From positions 1 through 64,000 of the forward strand of contig NZ_JASCTH010000038.1 of NCBI RefSeq assembly GCF_030009775.1: 64,000 nt of DNA. The letters run 5' to 3'. This document shows positions 7,843 through 16,398 of this stretch, in pieces. The stretch's first letter is position 1; each line of letters begins with the position of its first letter. Under the pieces are notes generated by a model that was not told the origin of the DNA, searched no databases, and worked only from the letters and a program-made list of their open reading frames with translations. The position numbers and the translations under genes were made by a program. The stretch comes from Actinoplanes sandaracinus (GTDB lineage: Bacteria > Actinomycetota > Actinomycetes > Mycobacteriales > Micromonosporaceae).

Positions 7843-9192
7843 TCAGGGCTTCGGCAGCCGCACCTCGACGCGCAAGCCGGGATGAGCGTCGCCGAGGGTG
7901 ACCGCGCCGCGATGCCGGCGCACCAGTTCCCGGACGATGGCGAGGCCGAGCCCGGACCCGCCCGCGTCGCGGGCGCGGGCGTCGTCGAGACGGGTGAACC
8001 GCTGGAAGACGCGCTGCCGGTCCTCCTCGGGGATGCCCGGACCGTCGTCGGTGACGACGACCAGCAGGTCGGAGCCGTCCTCGGCGACGGCGACCGCCAC
8101 TGTTTCCCGGCGGTGCCGGCAGGCGTTGTCCAGCAGGTTCGTCACCACGCGGGCCAGCGCGTCCGGCTCGGCGAGCAGTGGCAACGGCTTTCCCGGCTCG
8201 TCGAACTCCACTCCGGGATAGCGTTGCACGGCCTCGCCGACGAGCTGACCGAGGTCGATCTCCTCGACCCGCGCGGTGATCACGCCCTCGTCCGAGCGGG
8301 CCAGCAGCAGCAGGTCGTCGACCAGCCGGGACAGCCGCTGCACGTCGGCGAGCAGGTCGTCGGTGAGCGCGGGCCAGTCGGTGTCGTCCGGCAGGTGCTG
8401 CGCCACCTCCAGCTCGGTGCGCATGTTGGTGAGCGGGCTGCGCAGCTCGTGTGCGGCGTCGGCGACGAACGCGCGCTGCCGCGCACGGGCCGCGTCGAGG
8501 CGGTGCAGCATGTCGTTGAGCGTCACCGCGAGACGGTGGACCTCGTCGTGGGAGTCGGGGACCGGCAGCCGGCCGGCCCGCGTGCCATCGGTGATCTCCT
8601 CGGCGCCCGCTCGGAGCGCGTCGACCGGGCGCAGAGCCGCGCCGAGCACCCGCCACAGCACGGCGGCGAGCAGCGCGGCGAGCAGCGGATAGAGGATCAG
8701 CAGGGTGATCCGGAGCACGTGAACGCTCTGGGCGATCTCCTCGGTGGAGCGGGCCACCAAAATGCGCAGCGGGGCGGTCGGCGGCCCAGCGGTCAGCTGC
8801 ACGACGCTGGCGGTTCCCTCGTAGCCGATCAGGTAGCCGGCGATCGGCACCTCGTGCCCGTCGGCGAGGCCGTCCAGCTGCTCCGGGGTGAGCATCGGGA
8901 CGAGCTGGTCGCGGGCGGTGGCGGACACCGCGGCCACCTTGTTGTCCTCGTCGATGACCTGGACCTGCACGTTCGGCGCGACGGCGATCAGGCGGGGCAG
9001 CGAGTTGCGGTCGATCAGAGCGGCCACGCCGCGGGCGGTGGCCATCGCCTCGCTGTGCTCCGCCCGGACCTGCGCATAGCCCAGGACCACGATCAGCAGC
9101 ACACCGCCGGCGGACAGGCCGAGCACGACCGCCATGGTGGAGACCAGCAGCAGCCTGGCCCGCAGGCTGAGCTCACGGAGGCGGCGGCGCAC
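7843..9192 (-). CDS. OmpR-system sensor histidine kinase
   Basis: A 449-residue classical kinase: TM1 (about 10-35), a 115-residue extracytoplasmic sensor, TM2 (about 155-175), a HAMP linker, HisKA with the phospho-accepting His in FVADAAHELRSPLTNM, then HATPase_c with N box TNLLDNACRH, G1 VTDDGPGIP, F box VFQRFTRLD and G2 GGSGLGLAIV. It sits 2 bp behind the response regulator at 9195-9869 and forms a two-gene operon with it. The layout resembles MprB/TcsS-type envelope sensors; the signal is unknown. Confidence 0.94.
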   Translation of the reverse strand: MRRRLRELSLRARLLLVSTMAVVLGLSAGGVLLIVVLGYAQVRAEHSEAMATARGVAALIDRNSLPRLIAVAPNVQVQVIDEDNKVAAVSATARDQLVPMLTPEQLDGLADGHEVPIAGYLIGYEGTASVVQLTAGPPTAPLRILVARSTEEIAQSVHVLRITLLILYPLLAALLAAVLWRVLGAALRPVDALRAGAEEITDGTRAGRLPVPDSHDEVHRLAVTLNDMLHRLDAARARQRAFVADAAHELRSPLTNMRTELEVAQHLPDDTDWPALTDDLLADVQRLSRLVDDLLLLARSDEGVITARVEEIDLGQLVGEAVQRYPGVEFDEPGKPLPLLAEPDALARVVTNLLDNACRHRRETVAVAVAEDGSDLLVVVTDDGPGIPEEDRQRVFQRFTRLDDARARDAGGSGLGLAIVRELVRRHRGAVTLGDAHPGLRVEVRLPKP

Positions 9193-9194
9193 GA

Positions 9195-9869
9195 TCAGCC
9201 CGCCGCGACGATGGCGAGCCGGTACCCGGCGCCGCGGACGGTCTCCAGACGCTCACGGCCGATCTTGCGGCGCAGATAGCCGACATACACCTCTACCGCG
9301 TTGGGCGCGGTGTCCAGCGCGGCGTCCCAGACGTGGTCCAGCAGCTCGGTCTTGGAGACGACCTGGCCGGGACGGCGCATGAGGTATTCCAGCAGGGCGA
9401 ACTCGCGGGTGGTCAGGGTCACCTCGGCGCCCGCGACGAGGACGCGGCGCTCCGCCGGATCCAGCTCCACGTCACCGAACGCGAGCACCACCGGGCGGGC
9501 CTGCGCGCCGCGGCGCAGCAGGGCCCGGAGACGGGCGAGCAGGACGATGTACGAGAAGGGCTTCGTCAGATAGTCGTCGGCGCCGCAGTCGAGGCCGTCG
9601 GCCTGGTCATACTCCCCGTCCTTAGCGCTGAGCATCAGCACCGGAAGCCAGTGCCGCTCGGCGCGCAGTTGCCGCACCACCCGATAACCGGACAGGCGTG
9701 GCAGCATCACGTCGAGGATCATCGCGTCATATCCGCCGTGGCGGGCCATCTCCAGGCCGTCCTGCCCGTCGGCGGCGATGTCCACCGCGAAACCCTCGGC
9801 CTGCAGGCCACGCCGTAACGCCGCGGCGAGCCGCGCTTCGTCCTCCACCACCAGCACCCGCACCCCCAC
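9195..9869 (-). CDS. OmpR-family response regulator
   Basis: A 224-residue regulator with a receiver domain (acidic EDE at 9-11, phospho-acceptor D53 in ILDVMLPRLSG, conserved Lys in YLTKPFS) and a winged-helix Trans_reg_C domain (LTTREFALLEYLMRRPGQVVS to VRGAGYRL). First gene of the operon with the kinase at 7843-9192. GTG 9869 and GTG 9863 are both possible starts. Confidence 0.95.
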   Translation of the reverse strand: MGVRVLVVEDEARLAAALRRGLQAEGFAVDIAADGQDGLEMARHGGYDAMILDVMLPRLSGYRVVRQLRAERHWLPVLMLSAKDGEYDQADGLDCGADDYLTKPFSYIVLLARLRALLRRGAQARPVVLAFGDVELDPAERRVLVAGAEVTLTTREFALLEYLMRRPGQVVSKTELLDHVWDAALDTAPNAVEVYVGYLRRKIGRERLETVRGAGYRLAIVAAG

Positions 9870-9938
9870 ACCTTGGCATGCCGCTCCGACATTCTCCGAC
9901 CGGCTCTCAGCGAGGTCTCAGCGGCTCAGGTCAGCGGC

Positions 9939-10916
9939 TCAGCTCGGCGGCGTCCCGCTCGGGCCGCGCATCCCGCCGGACGGCGGCGCCCCGCCCGGCC
10001 CACCGCTCGGGCCGCCACCGCTCGGGCCGCCACCGCCGGGCGCTCCGGAGGGCGCGCCGTCGCCGGTGAGCTGGCCGCCGGTCGGGGTGGTCGTGGTGTC
10101 CACGCCCACTTCCAGGGAGGCCGCCAGCCCGCTCGTCACACTGCCGGTGACGGTCGCCAGCTGCATCGCCGCGGAGTCCTCGCCGAACACATTGTCGTCG
10201 TCCAGGGAGATCTGGGTGAGGTTGGTGACCGAGGCCTCGTACCCCGTCTGCTTGAAGACCTCGTCGCAGATCTCCTTGGGCAGCGCCACCTGGGAGGTGG
10301 CGATCGCCTTGGACGCGTCGGTGATGCTCGCCTGGTCCGGGTAGACCTCGAAGTGGACGTGCGGCCATCGTCCGGAGTAGCAGGCCGGGAAGACGCTGGT
10401 GAACCTGACCTCGCCGTTGGCGTCGGCGATCTGAACGCCACGCAGGTAGTTCTGCTCGGTGACGCCGGTGGAGTAGAGCGAGTACTCGCCGGCTCGGTTG
10501 CAGTGCCAGACGTAGACGGCCACCCCGGCGTAGGCCGCGCTGGAGTTCGCCAGGTCCTTGATCGTCAGCGTCAGCGTCATCGGGACGCCCTCGGCGGTGC
10601 CGGTGAGGTCGCCGAAGCTGGTGCGGATGTCACTGCGGATCACGCCGCTCTCGGTCAGCACGTTGGGGCCGTTCGAGCCGTCGCCGGGGTACGGCCCGGC
10701 GGTCTCGTCCGGGATCTCGCCGATCGCCGTGTTGGTCTCGGCGGTGGTGGCGGTCTCCCGGTCCGTGCCGCAGCCGCCGAGGCCGAGAGCCATCGCGCCC
10801 AGGCCGAACGCCCGCAACACCTGGCGCCGGCGAATGGTGCCGAGGTCGAAGGCGAGCCCCTGGTCGACCAGTTCTTCGCCGGGTTTGGGCAGCTCATGGC
10901 CCTCGTACGTGGTCAT
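9939..10916 (-). CDS. Tat-exported intradiol dioxygenase-like lipoprotein
   Basis: A 325-residue protein. The twin-arginine signal RRRQVLRAFGLGAMALGLGGC ends in a lipobox cysteine, so it should be exported folded and anchored on the outer membrane face. The core (about 65-245) is an intradiol ring-cleavage dioxygenase fold: GEYS, ACYSGRWPHVHFEV and upstream tyrosines supply the usual Tyr/His non-haem iron ligands. Such enzymes open catechol-type rings, and extracellular versions in actinomycetes are linked to lignin-derived aromatics. The C-terminus (about 285-325) is a disordered Gly/Pro/Ser tail. The ATG at 10916 has a GGATCGAGAG ribosome site; the frame continues upstream to 11000 without support. 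No pathway partners are adjacent. Confidence 0.88.
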   Translation of the reverse strand: MTTYEGHELPKPGEELVDQGLAFDLGTIRRRQVLRAFGLGAMALGLGGCGTDRETATTAETNTAIGEIPDETAGPYPGDGSNGPNVLTESGVIRSDIRTSFGDLTGTAEGVPMTLTLTIKDLANSSAAYAGVAVYVWHCNRAGEYSLYSTGVTEQNYLRGVQIADANGEVRFTSVFPACYSGRWPHVHFEVYPDQASITDASKAIATSQVALPKEICDEVFKQTGYEASVTNLTQISLDDDNVFGEDSAAMQLATVTGSVTSGLAASLEVGVDTTTTPTGGQLTGDGAPSGAPGGGGPSGGGPSGGPGGAPPSGGMRGPSGTPPS

Positions 10917-11048
10917 CGGTCTCTCGATCCTTTTGTCTCTTATACGAGCTTTTAAGCTATATGCCCATGCTCCCCTAGGGGGCTTTCTCAGCCGGATCAC
11001 AGCGGTGCGGGAGCAGGATGGGCCTCAGAGATTCGGGAGGTGGACATC

Positions 11049-12221
11049 GTGTCCGTGTTGAGGTCCAGGCCGGCACTGCGCTGGCTGATCCCGTCGGCAG
11101 CCGCGATCGTGGTCATCGGGGGCGGCGCGGCGGCCGGAACGATCGTGGCGAACGCCGACCCGGCGCTGCCCGAGCGCAGTGCCGCACAACTGCTCGTCGA
11201 CCTGCAGAGCGCCGACCCGGAGGCGTTCTCCGGCACCGTGGTGCAGAGCGCCGATCTCGGGCTGCCGGGCATCGCGGGGCTGCTCGGCAACGCGGCGGGC
11301 GGCAGCGGCAACCTGACCAGCCTGATCGCCGGGAGCAACACCGCCCGCGTGTGGTACGCGGGAGAGGAGAAGATGAGGTTCTCGTTGCTCGGCACGAGCA
11401 ACCAGACCGACGTGATCCGCAACGGCACCGACGTGTGGCTCTGGACGAGTGCCGAGAACACCGGCACCCACCTGAAGCTGCCGGCCGAGGCTCCGCATGC
11501 GGACGCGACACCGAGCGGGCTGCCGTCCACACCGCAGGAGGCGGCCGACGCGGCACTGGCGGCGATCGACGACACCACCAAGGTGGAGACGACCGGCGCG
11601 GCCGAGGTCGCCGGGCGGGACGCGTACGAGCTGGTGATCAGCCCGCGTGACACCAACTCGCTGGTCGGCCAGGTGCGCCTGGCGATCGACGCCGAGGAGC
11701 ACATCCCGCTGCGCGTCGACGTCTACGCGAAGAACAACACCAAGCCCGCGTTCCGGGTGGCGTTCGAGCAGATCACCTTCGCGGTGCCGGCCGACTCGCA
11801 GTTCACGTTCAACCCGCCGCCGGGCGCGAAGATCACCGAGGAGGCCATCCCGGCCGACGCGCTGAAGCACTCGGCGGCGGAGGCCGAGAAGGCGGAGAAG
11901 GCCGCGGAGGAAGCCGTCAAGCAGGCGGCCGAGTCCGACGCCTACAAGGTCGTCGGCCAGGGCTGGACCTCGATCGTCGTGGGCAAGGCTCCGGAACTGC
12001 CGAAGGCCGGAGAGCCGAAGGCCGGCGAGGCGAAGACGCCGGAGGGCGCCGACGCGGTCCTCGACGACTTCCTCGGCATCCTCCAGCCGGTGAGCGGTTC
12101 GTGGGGCTCGGGCAAGCTGCTCAGCGGCTCCCTGTTCAGCGTGCTGCTGACCGACGACGGCCGGGTGCTCGCCGGCGCCGTCACGCCGGAGGCCCTCTAC
12201 ACGGCCGCCGCTCAGAAGTAG
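11049..12221 (+). CDS. Exported LolA/RseB-like (DUF2092-type) protein
   Basis: A 390-residue exported protein with an N-terminal signal anchor (LRWLIPSAAAIVVIGGGAAAG). The following about 220 residues have the feel of the LolA/MucB-RseB half-barrel (SGTVVQSADLGLPGI, VWYAGEEKMRFSLLG, DVWLWTSAENTGT, PLRVDVYAKN, FEQITFAVPADSQFTFNPPPGA), a lipid-binding fold used in lipoprotein carriage and envelope-stress sensing. Then come an Ala/Glu/Lys-rich helical stretch, a Lys/Pro linker and a C-terminal beta domain (GSWGSGKLLSGSLFSVLLTDDGRV). GTG 11049 is preferred: GGAGG at 11036-11040 lies 8 bases upstream, whereas GTG 11040 overlaps it. Confidence 0.8.
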   Translation: MSVLRSRPALRWLIPSAAAIVVIGGGAAAGTIVANADPALPERSAAQLLVDLQSADPEAFSGTVVQSADLGLPGIAGLLGNAAGGSGNLTSLIAGSNTARVWYAGEEKMRFSLLGTSNQTDVIRNGTDVWLWTSAENTGTHLKLPAEAPHADATPSGLPSTPQEAADAALAAIDDTTKVETTGAAEVAGRDAYELVISPRDTNSLVGQVRLAIDAEEHIPLRVDVYAKNNTKPAFRVAFEQITFAVPADSQFTFNPPPGAKITEEAIPADALKHSAAEAEKAEKAAEEAVKQAAESDAYKVVGQGWTSIVVGKAPELPKAGEPKAGEAKTPEGADAVLDDFLGILQPVSGSWGSGKLLSGSLFSVLLTDDGRVLAGAVTPEALYTAAAQK

Positions 12222-12240
12222 CGTAGCCGGCGTTCCACCC

Positions 12241-12273
12241 GGGAGCCCTCGCCGCGTCGCGGCGGGGGCTCCC
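12241..12273. terminator. Bidirectional hairpin terminator
   Basis: GGGAGCCCTCGCCGC and GCGGCGGGGGCTCCC form a 15-bp stem (one G-T type mismatch) around a 3-base loop. It lies between the convergent genes ending at 12221 and 12283, so it can serve both. Confidence 0.85.
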
Positions 12274-12282
12274 GTCTTCGTG

Positions 12283-12978
12283 TCAGGCCCGGCCGAGGTG
12301 CGGGGCCAGGTCGAGCAGGGTCCGCACGGTGGGCACCCCGGCGCCGGCGTGAACGCCGTGGCGGTCGAGGAGCACCGCGGGCAGGCCGGCGGCCAGGGCG
12401 CCGCGGATGTCCTTGTCGAGTGAGTCGCCGACCATCAGCGCCTCGCTCGCGTCCACCCCCAGCAGGTCGACGGCGGCCCGGAAGGCACGCGGGTCCGGCT
12501 TGCCGGCGGGCAGCGCCGACGACGCGACCAGCACGTCGATCTCGGCGGCGAGGCCGGTCCGGTCGAGTTTGCGGCGTTGCTGGGCCTCGTCGCCGTTGGT
12601 CAGCACGGCCACGGTCAGGCCGGTGGCGCGGGCGTGGCGCAGCGCGGGCACGGCGTCGTCGAAGGCGGCCCAGCCGGACTCGTAGCGTTCCAGGTATCCG
12701 GCGAACAAGCCGTCCGCTTCCTCGTCGGTCAGAACGGCGCCCGGGTGGCGGGCCGGGGAGGCCGCCAGGAACTCACGGACCCGTTCGCGGCGCTGCCCGG
12801 TGAAGGTGATCTCGCGCCGCTGGTAGCGGGCGTAGTGCGGTTCGGCGATCCGCGCCCAATCGGCGGCCACCCCGGGCCCGGTGATGCCGAGCGTCGCGGC
12901 CCAGGAGACGACCGCCGCGCCGGCCGCCGTCTCCTGGTCGACGAGGGTGTCGTCGAGATCGAACAGGACCGCCCGCAT
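12283..12978 (-). CDS. HAD-superfamily hydrolase
   Basis: A 231-residue phosphatase-type HAD protein. Motif I is FDLDDTLVD at the N-terminus (nucleophile Asp plus general acid), motif II VLTNGD, motif III the lysine in PAGKPDPRAF, motif IV VGDSLDKDIRGA. The helical cap (about 20-95) is of the class I type seen in YjjG-like nucleotidases and phosphoglycolate phosphatases; the substrate cannot be told. ATG 12978 starts just before motif I. It overlaps nothing and is 1 bp from the next gene, suggesting co-transcription with the two genes upstream. Confidence 0.9.
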   Translation of the reverse strand: MRAVLFDLDDTLVDQETAAGAAVVSWAATLGITGPGVAADWARIAEPHYARYQRREITFTGQRRERVREFLAASPARHPGAVLTDEEADGLFAGYLERYESGWAAFDDAVPALRHARATGLTVAVLTNGDEAQQRRKLDRTGLAAEIDVLVASSALPAGKPDPRAFRAAVDLLGVDASEALMVGDSLDKDIRGALAAGLPAVLLDRHGVHAGAGVPTVRTLLDLAPHLGRA

Positions 12979-12979
12979 G

Positions 12980-13498
12980 TCAGCAGGCGATCGAGGAGAG
13001 GTGCCGGCCCTTGCGGTACTCGTTGACGAGGAGATTGGCCACACCGGGCAGGCCGGTGACGGCGGCGAGCGGGGAGCAGTCGAAGGCACGGCCGGACGTG
13101 CGCACCATCAGCGACTCGGCCACCGACTCCGGGCTCGCCGTCTCCGGCAGGGAGTCGCCGGCGGCGGCGTACAGCTTCTTGACCTCGGCGCGGGACTCCG
13201 CCTTGGTTCGCGGCCGCGCGTTCTGCTTGTAGGGCAGGTCGTTCAGCGCCACCCGGATCGTCTCCCGCTGCTCGGCGGTGGCCTCGGCGTCCAGGAACAC
13301 CAGGACCTCGTACCGGTTGACCGGCATCGCCCGCCAGCCGGCGACGAGGAGCACCGCCACCGCCACGATCGCGCCCACCAGGGCACAGACGCCGGCGAGA
13401 CGGACCGGGCGGGCCCGGCGCACAGCGGGCGCGGACGGCTCGCCCGATTCGACGATGTCGGTCATGCTCACGGGGCCTTCCAGTTCCGGGGCGGTCAT
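12980..13498 (-). CDS. Membrane-anchored FtsX-ectodomain-like protein (paralogue 2)
   Basis: A 172-residue protein with a short cytoplasmic N-terminus, one membrane helix (about 30-55) and an extracellular domain. The pattern NRYEVLVFLDAEATAEQR, a central acidic helix, and FDCSPLAAVTGLPGVANLL resembles the extracellular loop of the cell-division protein FtsX, here detached from any permease. Its ATG at 13498 overlaps the TGA of the neighbouring paralogue. Role unknown; FtsX ectodomains bind and activate peptidoglycan hydrolases, so a wall-related function is a reasonable inference. Confidence 0.75.
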   Translation of the reverse strand: MTAPELEGPVSMTDIVESGEPSAPAVRRARPVRLAGVCALVGAIVAVAVLLVAGWRAMPVNRYEVLVFLDAEATAEQRETIRVALNDLPYKQNARPRTKAESRAEVKKLYAAAGDSLPETASPESVAESLMVRTSGRAFDCSPLAAVTGLPGVANLLVNEYRKGRHLSSIAC

Positions 13499-13995
13499 CA
13501 GCAGACGATCCAGGCCTTCTGGCCGTTGTCGCCGTTGACCCGCGAGACGAGAAGGTCGTCGACCCGGGTGTCGTCCTGCAGGACGTCCAGCGAGCCGCAG
13601 TCGAGGCTCCGCCCGCTGGTGGAGATCTTGAGTTGCTCCCGCATGGTGGCGGGGGTCACCGAATCGGGCAGGTCCCTGTTCCTCGACTCCCACGCGGTGC
13701 GGAGCTGTTCGAACGTCTCCTCCCGGGTGACCAGGCGCACGCCGTCGCCGGGAACGATGTTCTCCAGCGCCACGCTGATCTCGTTGCGCTGCTCCACGGT
13801 GGTCTCGACCTTGAGCACGACGGTGACCTCGTACTGATGGATCGGGGTCGGCCGCCAGCCGGTGAACAGCAGCACCGCCACCGCCGCTCCCGCGCCGGCC
13901 ATGAGGGAGAGGCCGGCGACGAGCACGAGCCGGTGTGGGCGTGGAGGCGAGGGCGCCTCCGGTTCCGGCGAGTCAGCGAGGTCGATCACGGGCAC
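13498..13995 (-). CDS. Membrane-anchored FtsX-ectodomain-like protein (paralogue 1)
   Basis: A 165-residue protein with the same architecture as its downstream neighbour: cytoplasmic tail rich in Pro and Glu, a single helix (LVLVAGLSLMAGAGAAVAVL), then an ectodomain with HQYEVTVVLKVETTVEQRNE and LDCGSLDVLQDDTRVDDLLV. The two genes overlap as TGATG and clearly arose by duplication; the ectodomain cysteine and the flanking pattern are kept in both. It is the first gene of a run that continues with the HAD hydrolase. Confidence 0.75.
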   Translation of the reverse strand: MPVIDLADSPEPEAPSPPRPHRLVLVAGLSLMAGAGAAVAVLLFTGWRPTPIHQYEVTVVLKVETTVEQRNEISVALENIVPGDGVRLVTREETFEQLRTAWESRNRDLPDSVTPATMREQLKISTSGRSLDCGSLDVLQDDTRVDDLLVSRVNGDNGQKAWIVC

Positions 13996-14073
13996 ACAGC
14001 CTACGTTCCCGGCCGATGACGTCGAAGGGGTGGGGGCCGGGCGACCGGCACGGACGACGGTCCGCGGCCGGAT

Positions 14074-15096
14074 TCACGTGGCCGGACGTGATGCGGCACG
14101 CTCCACCGCTCCGGCGGTCAGCGACGCCACCAGGGCGCCCGCCACCAGCGCCAGCGCCGTCCAGGGGGCGCTGGTCGCGTACCAGACAAGAAGCGGGACC
14201 GACGCGCCCGCGGCGACCAGGCCGGCGCCGACCGCGCGGCGCAGGCGCGCCGGAAGCAGGCCGGCGCAGATCCACGGCAGGCGGCCGGCCGGGATCAGCA
14301 CGCGGGCCGCCAGCGAGATCGTGACGAACGCCATCACCCCGGCGGCGCCCCGCGCCAGCAGCAGCGACGGCGGCCACCAGTGGCCCAGCCCGGCGAGGGC
14401 CGCGGTCAGCGGGACGGCGGCGAGCAGGCCGCGGCGCAGACCGGCGAGCAGACCGCGGATCGGCCAGGTGAGGGCGGGCGCGCCGTACCGGTCGGGGTGG
14501 TCGGCGGCGAGCCTCCGCAGGCCGAGCATGGCCTCCCGGACCCGCAGCTTCTCGGCGTCCAGCAGGGCTATCGTCCAGCGGCCGTCGGGATCCTCCGGAT
14601 CCTCGGCCAGGGCGCGCGCCGTCGCCTCGCGCGCGGCGTCCCGGCGGCCCGCGGTCCGCTCCACCTCGGCGAGGGTCATCAGATCGGGTACGGAGTACGG
14701 CGCCAGCTCGACCGCACGGGTGGCCGCCTCGCGGGCGGCGCCGAGGTCGCGGCGCAGGATCAGGCAGCGGGCCAGCGACCGGTGTGGTTCCGGCCGGCCG
14801 GGTGCCAGCCGGACCGCCTCGCGCGCCGACGCCAGGGCCTCGTCCCAGCGGTCGAGACCGAGCAGGCACTCGGCCTGTTCGATGTGCACGGCGGCGTGGC
14901 CGGGAGCGGCGGCGACCGCGGCCGCGGCGCTCTCCAGGGCATCGTCGTGGTGACCTTGCAACCGCCGCAGCCCGGCCAGGAGGCTGAGCAGCTCAGCGTC
15001 GGCGGGCGTCTCGGCGAGGCCGGCGCGGACGGCCTGTTCGGCCTGGCCGAGCCGGCCGACGTCGGCGAGCGCCCGGGCCCGGGCGGCCGCGGTCAC
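14074..15096 (-). CDS. TPR-repeat membrane protein
   Basis: A 340-residue protein. The first about 200 residues are five to six tetratricopeptide repeats (for example AEQAVRAGLAETPADAELLS, DEALASAREAVRLAPGRPEP, GAAREAATRAVELAPYSVPD); the C-terminal part contains four hydrophobic segments (WWPPSLLLARGAAGVMAFVT, LPWICAGLLPARLRRAVGAG, WTALALVAGALVASLTAG). It probably holds a cytoplasmic protein-interaction surface at the membrane. Start GTG 15096 follows GGGGGAGG. It lies directly after the AAA+ ATPase gene, whose N-terminus is also TPR-like, so the two products may work together. Confidence 0.82.
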   Translation of the reverse strand: MTAAARARALADVGRLGQAEQAVRAGLAETPADAELLSLLAGLRRLQGHHDDALESAAAAVAAAPGHAAVHIEQAECLLGLDRWDEALASAREAVRLAPGRPEPHRSLARCLILRRDLGAAREAATRAVELAPYSVPDLMTLAEVERTAGRRDAAREATARALAEDPEDPDGRWTIALLDAEKLRVREAMLGLRRLAADHPDRYGAPALTWPIRGLLAGLRRGLLAAVPLTAALAGLGHWWPPSLLLARGAAGVMAFVTISLAARVLIPAGRLPWICAGLLPARLRRAVGAGLVAAGASVPLLVWYATSAPWTALALVAGALVASLTAGAVERAASRPAT

Positions 15097-15114
15097 CGCC
15101 TCCCCCGCCCGGGC

Positions 15115-15178
15115 GCGGCGGCGGTCATCGGGTCCTGCGCCTGGACGCGGCGGCGGTCATCGGATCCTGCGCTTCTTG
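15115..15178. repeat. 32-bp tandem duplication at the end of the AAA+ gene
   Basis: A 32-bp unit beginning GCGGCGGCGGTCATCGG with TCCTGCGC occurs at 15115-15146 and 15147-15178 with few differences. The right copy contains the last codons and stop (15157-15159) of the minus-strand AAA+ gene, so the gene's end has been copied downstream. Confidence 0.8.
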
Positions 15179-16398
15179 AGGTAGGCGGCCAGGTCGTCGT
15201 ACTCGCCGCTCTCGTTGGCGAACATCGCCACGTTGCGGGCGGTGGCGAACCACGCGTCGGTGGACGGGCGCACCTCGCGGGCGGCGGCCAGCATGTCCGC
15301 CTGGTTGATCATGCGGATCTCCCCGGTGGCGATGGAGTCGCGCATCGCGTACTCGGCGGCGGTCTCGCACAGGTGCGCCAGGTCGGCGCCGGAGTGGTGC
15401 TCGGTCGCGGCGGCCACCGCGGCCAGGTCGATCCCGGCGACCGGCCGGTCCCGCAAGTGGTACTCCAGGATGGCCTCCCGGGCCGCGGAGTCCGGCGGCA
15501 GCACCAGCACGGTCCGGTCCAGCCGCCCCGGCCGGCGCAGTGCGGAGTCCACGTCCCACGGCGCGTTCGTCGCCGCCAGCACGAACACCCCGTCGTTGCC
15601 GCCGTCCACCCCGTCCAGTTCGGTGAGGAGCTGGTTGACCACGGTGCGCATGGAGGACTGCAGTTGGCTGCGCTTGTGCCCGAGCGCGTCGATCTCGTCG
15701 AGGAACAGCACGCACGGCGCGTGCCCGCGGGCGGACTCGAACAGGTCGTGCAGGTTGCGCTCGGAGCTGCCGATCCACATGTTCAGCACGTCGGTGATGC
15801 TCAGCGAGATGAAGGCCGCTCCCATCTCCCCCGCGACCGCCCGCGCCAGGAACGTCTTGCCGCACCCGGGCGGCCCGTAGAGCAGCAGCCCGCCGCGCAG
15901 GCTCTTGCCGAACAGGGTGCGCATCCTCGGGTTGCGCAGCGGGCCGAGGAACGACACTTCGAGCCGCTTCTTCACCTCGGCCATCCCGCCGACGTCGGCG
16001 AGCGTGACCGTGGTCCGCTCGACGTCGAAGGCCCGGTCCTCGTGCCCGCGCACCGGGTCGGGCTCGCCGTCGGCGCGCGCGAACCGCGGCGGCACGACGT
16101 CGCCGAACTGCTCCTCCAGCGCCGCCCAGTCCATTCCCGATCCGCCGGCCACGGCCGGCTTCTCACGATCCTCGGCCGGGGCGGGCACGGCCGGAGCCGG
16201 CCCGCCCAGCGCCCGGGCCATCACCTGCCGCGCGGCGTCGTTGCCCGGCTCGTGGGCGAGGAGGTGAGCGGCGTGCCCGATCGCCTCGGCGCCCCGGCCC
16301 GCGGCCACCAGCATCTCGGCCAGGTGCAGCCGCAGCGTCAGGTCGTCGGGACGCGCCTGCACCGCGGCGGCCAGGCTGTTGATCAAGGCATCGCTCAT
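15157..16398 (-). CDS. AAA+ ATPase (Cdc48/FtsH-like module) with N-terminal TPR-like region
   Basis: A 413-residue ATPase. Residues 1-70 form helical hairpins of TPR type; a linker follows; the AAA module (about 135-395) shows Walker A GPPGCGKT (175-182), pore-loop NMWIGSSERN, Walker B LFLDEID, second region of homology NAPWDVDSALRRPGRLDR with both arginines, and the small lid helix domain. Such modules unfold or remodel proteins as hexamers; no protease or membrane domain is attached, so a partner must supply the target. The TPR membrane protein directly downstream is the natural candidate. The stop lies within a 32-bp tandem duplication. Confidence 0.92.
   Translation of the reverse strand: MSDALINSLAAAVQARPDDLTLRLHLAEMLVAAGRGAEAIGHAAHLLAHEPGNDAARQVMARALGGPAPAVPAPAEDREKPAVAGGSGMDWAALEEQFGDVVPPRFARADGEPDPVRGHEDRAFDVERTTVTLADVGGMAEVKKRLEVSFLGPLRNPRMRTLFGKSLRGGLLLYGPPGCGKTFLARAVAGEMGAAFISLSITDVLNMWIGSSERNLHDLFESARGHAPCVLFLDEIDALGHKRSQLQSSMRTVVNQLLTELDGVDGGNDGVFVLAATNAPWDVDSALRRPGRLDRTVLVLPPDSAAREAILEYHLRDRPVAGIDLAAVAAATEHHSGADLAHLCETAAEYAMRDSIATGEIRMINQADMLAAAREVRPSTDAWFATARNVAMFANESGEYDDLAAYLKKRRIR

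Noticed and set aside
7771..9279. 502-codon plus-strand frame
   Set aside because: Antisense of the histidine kinase; no domain and no ribosome site.
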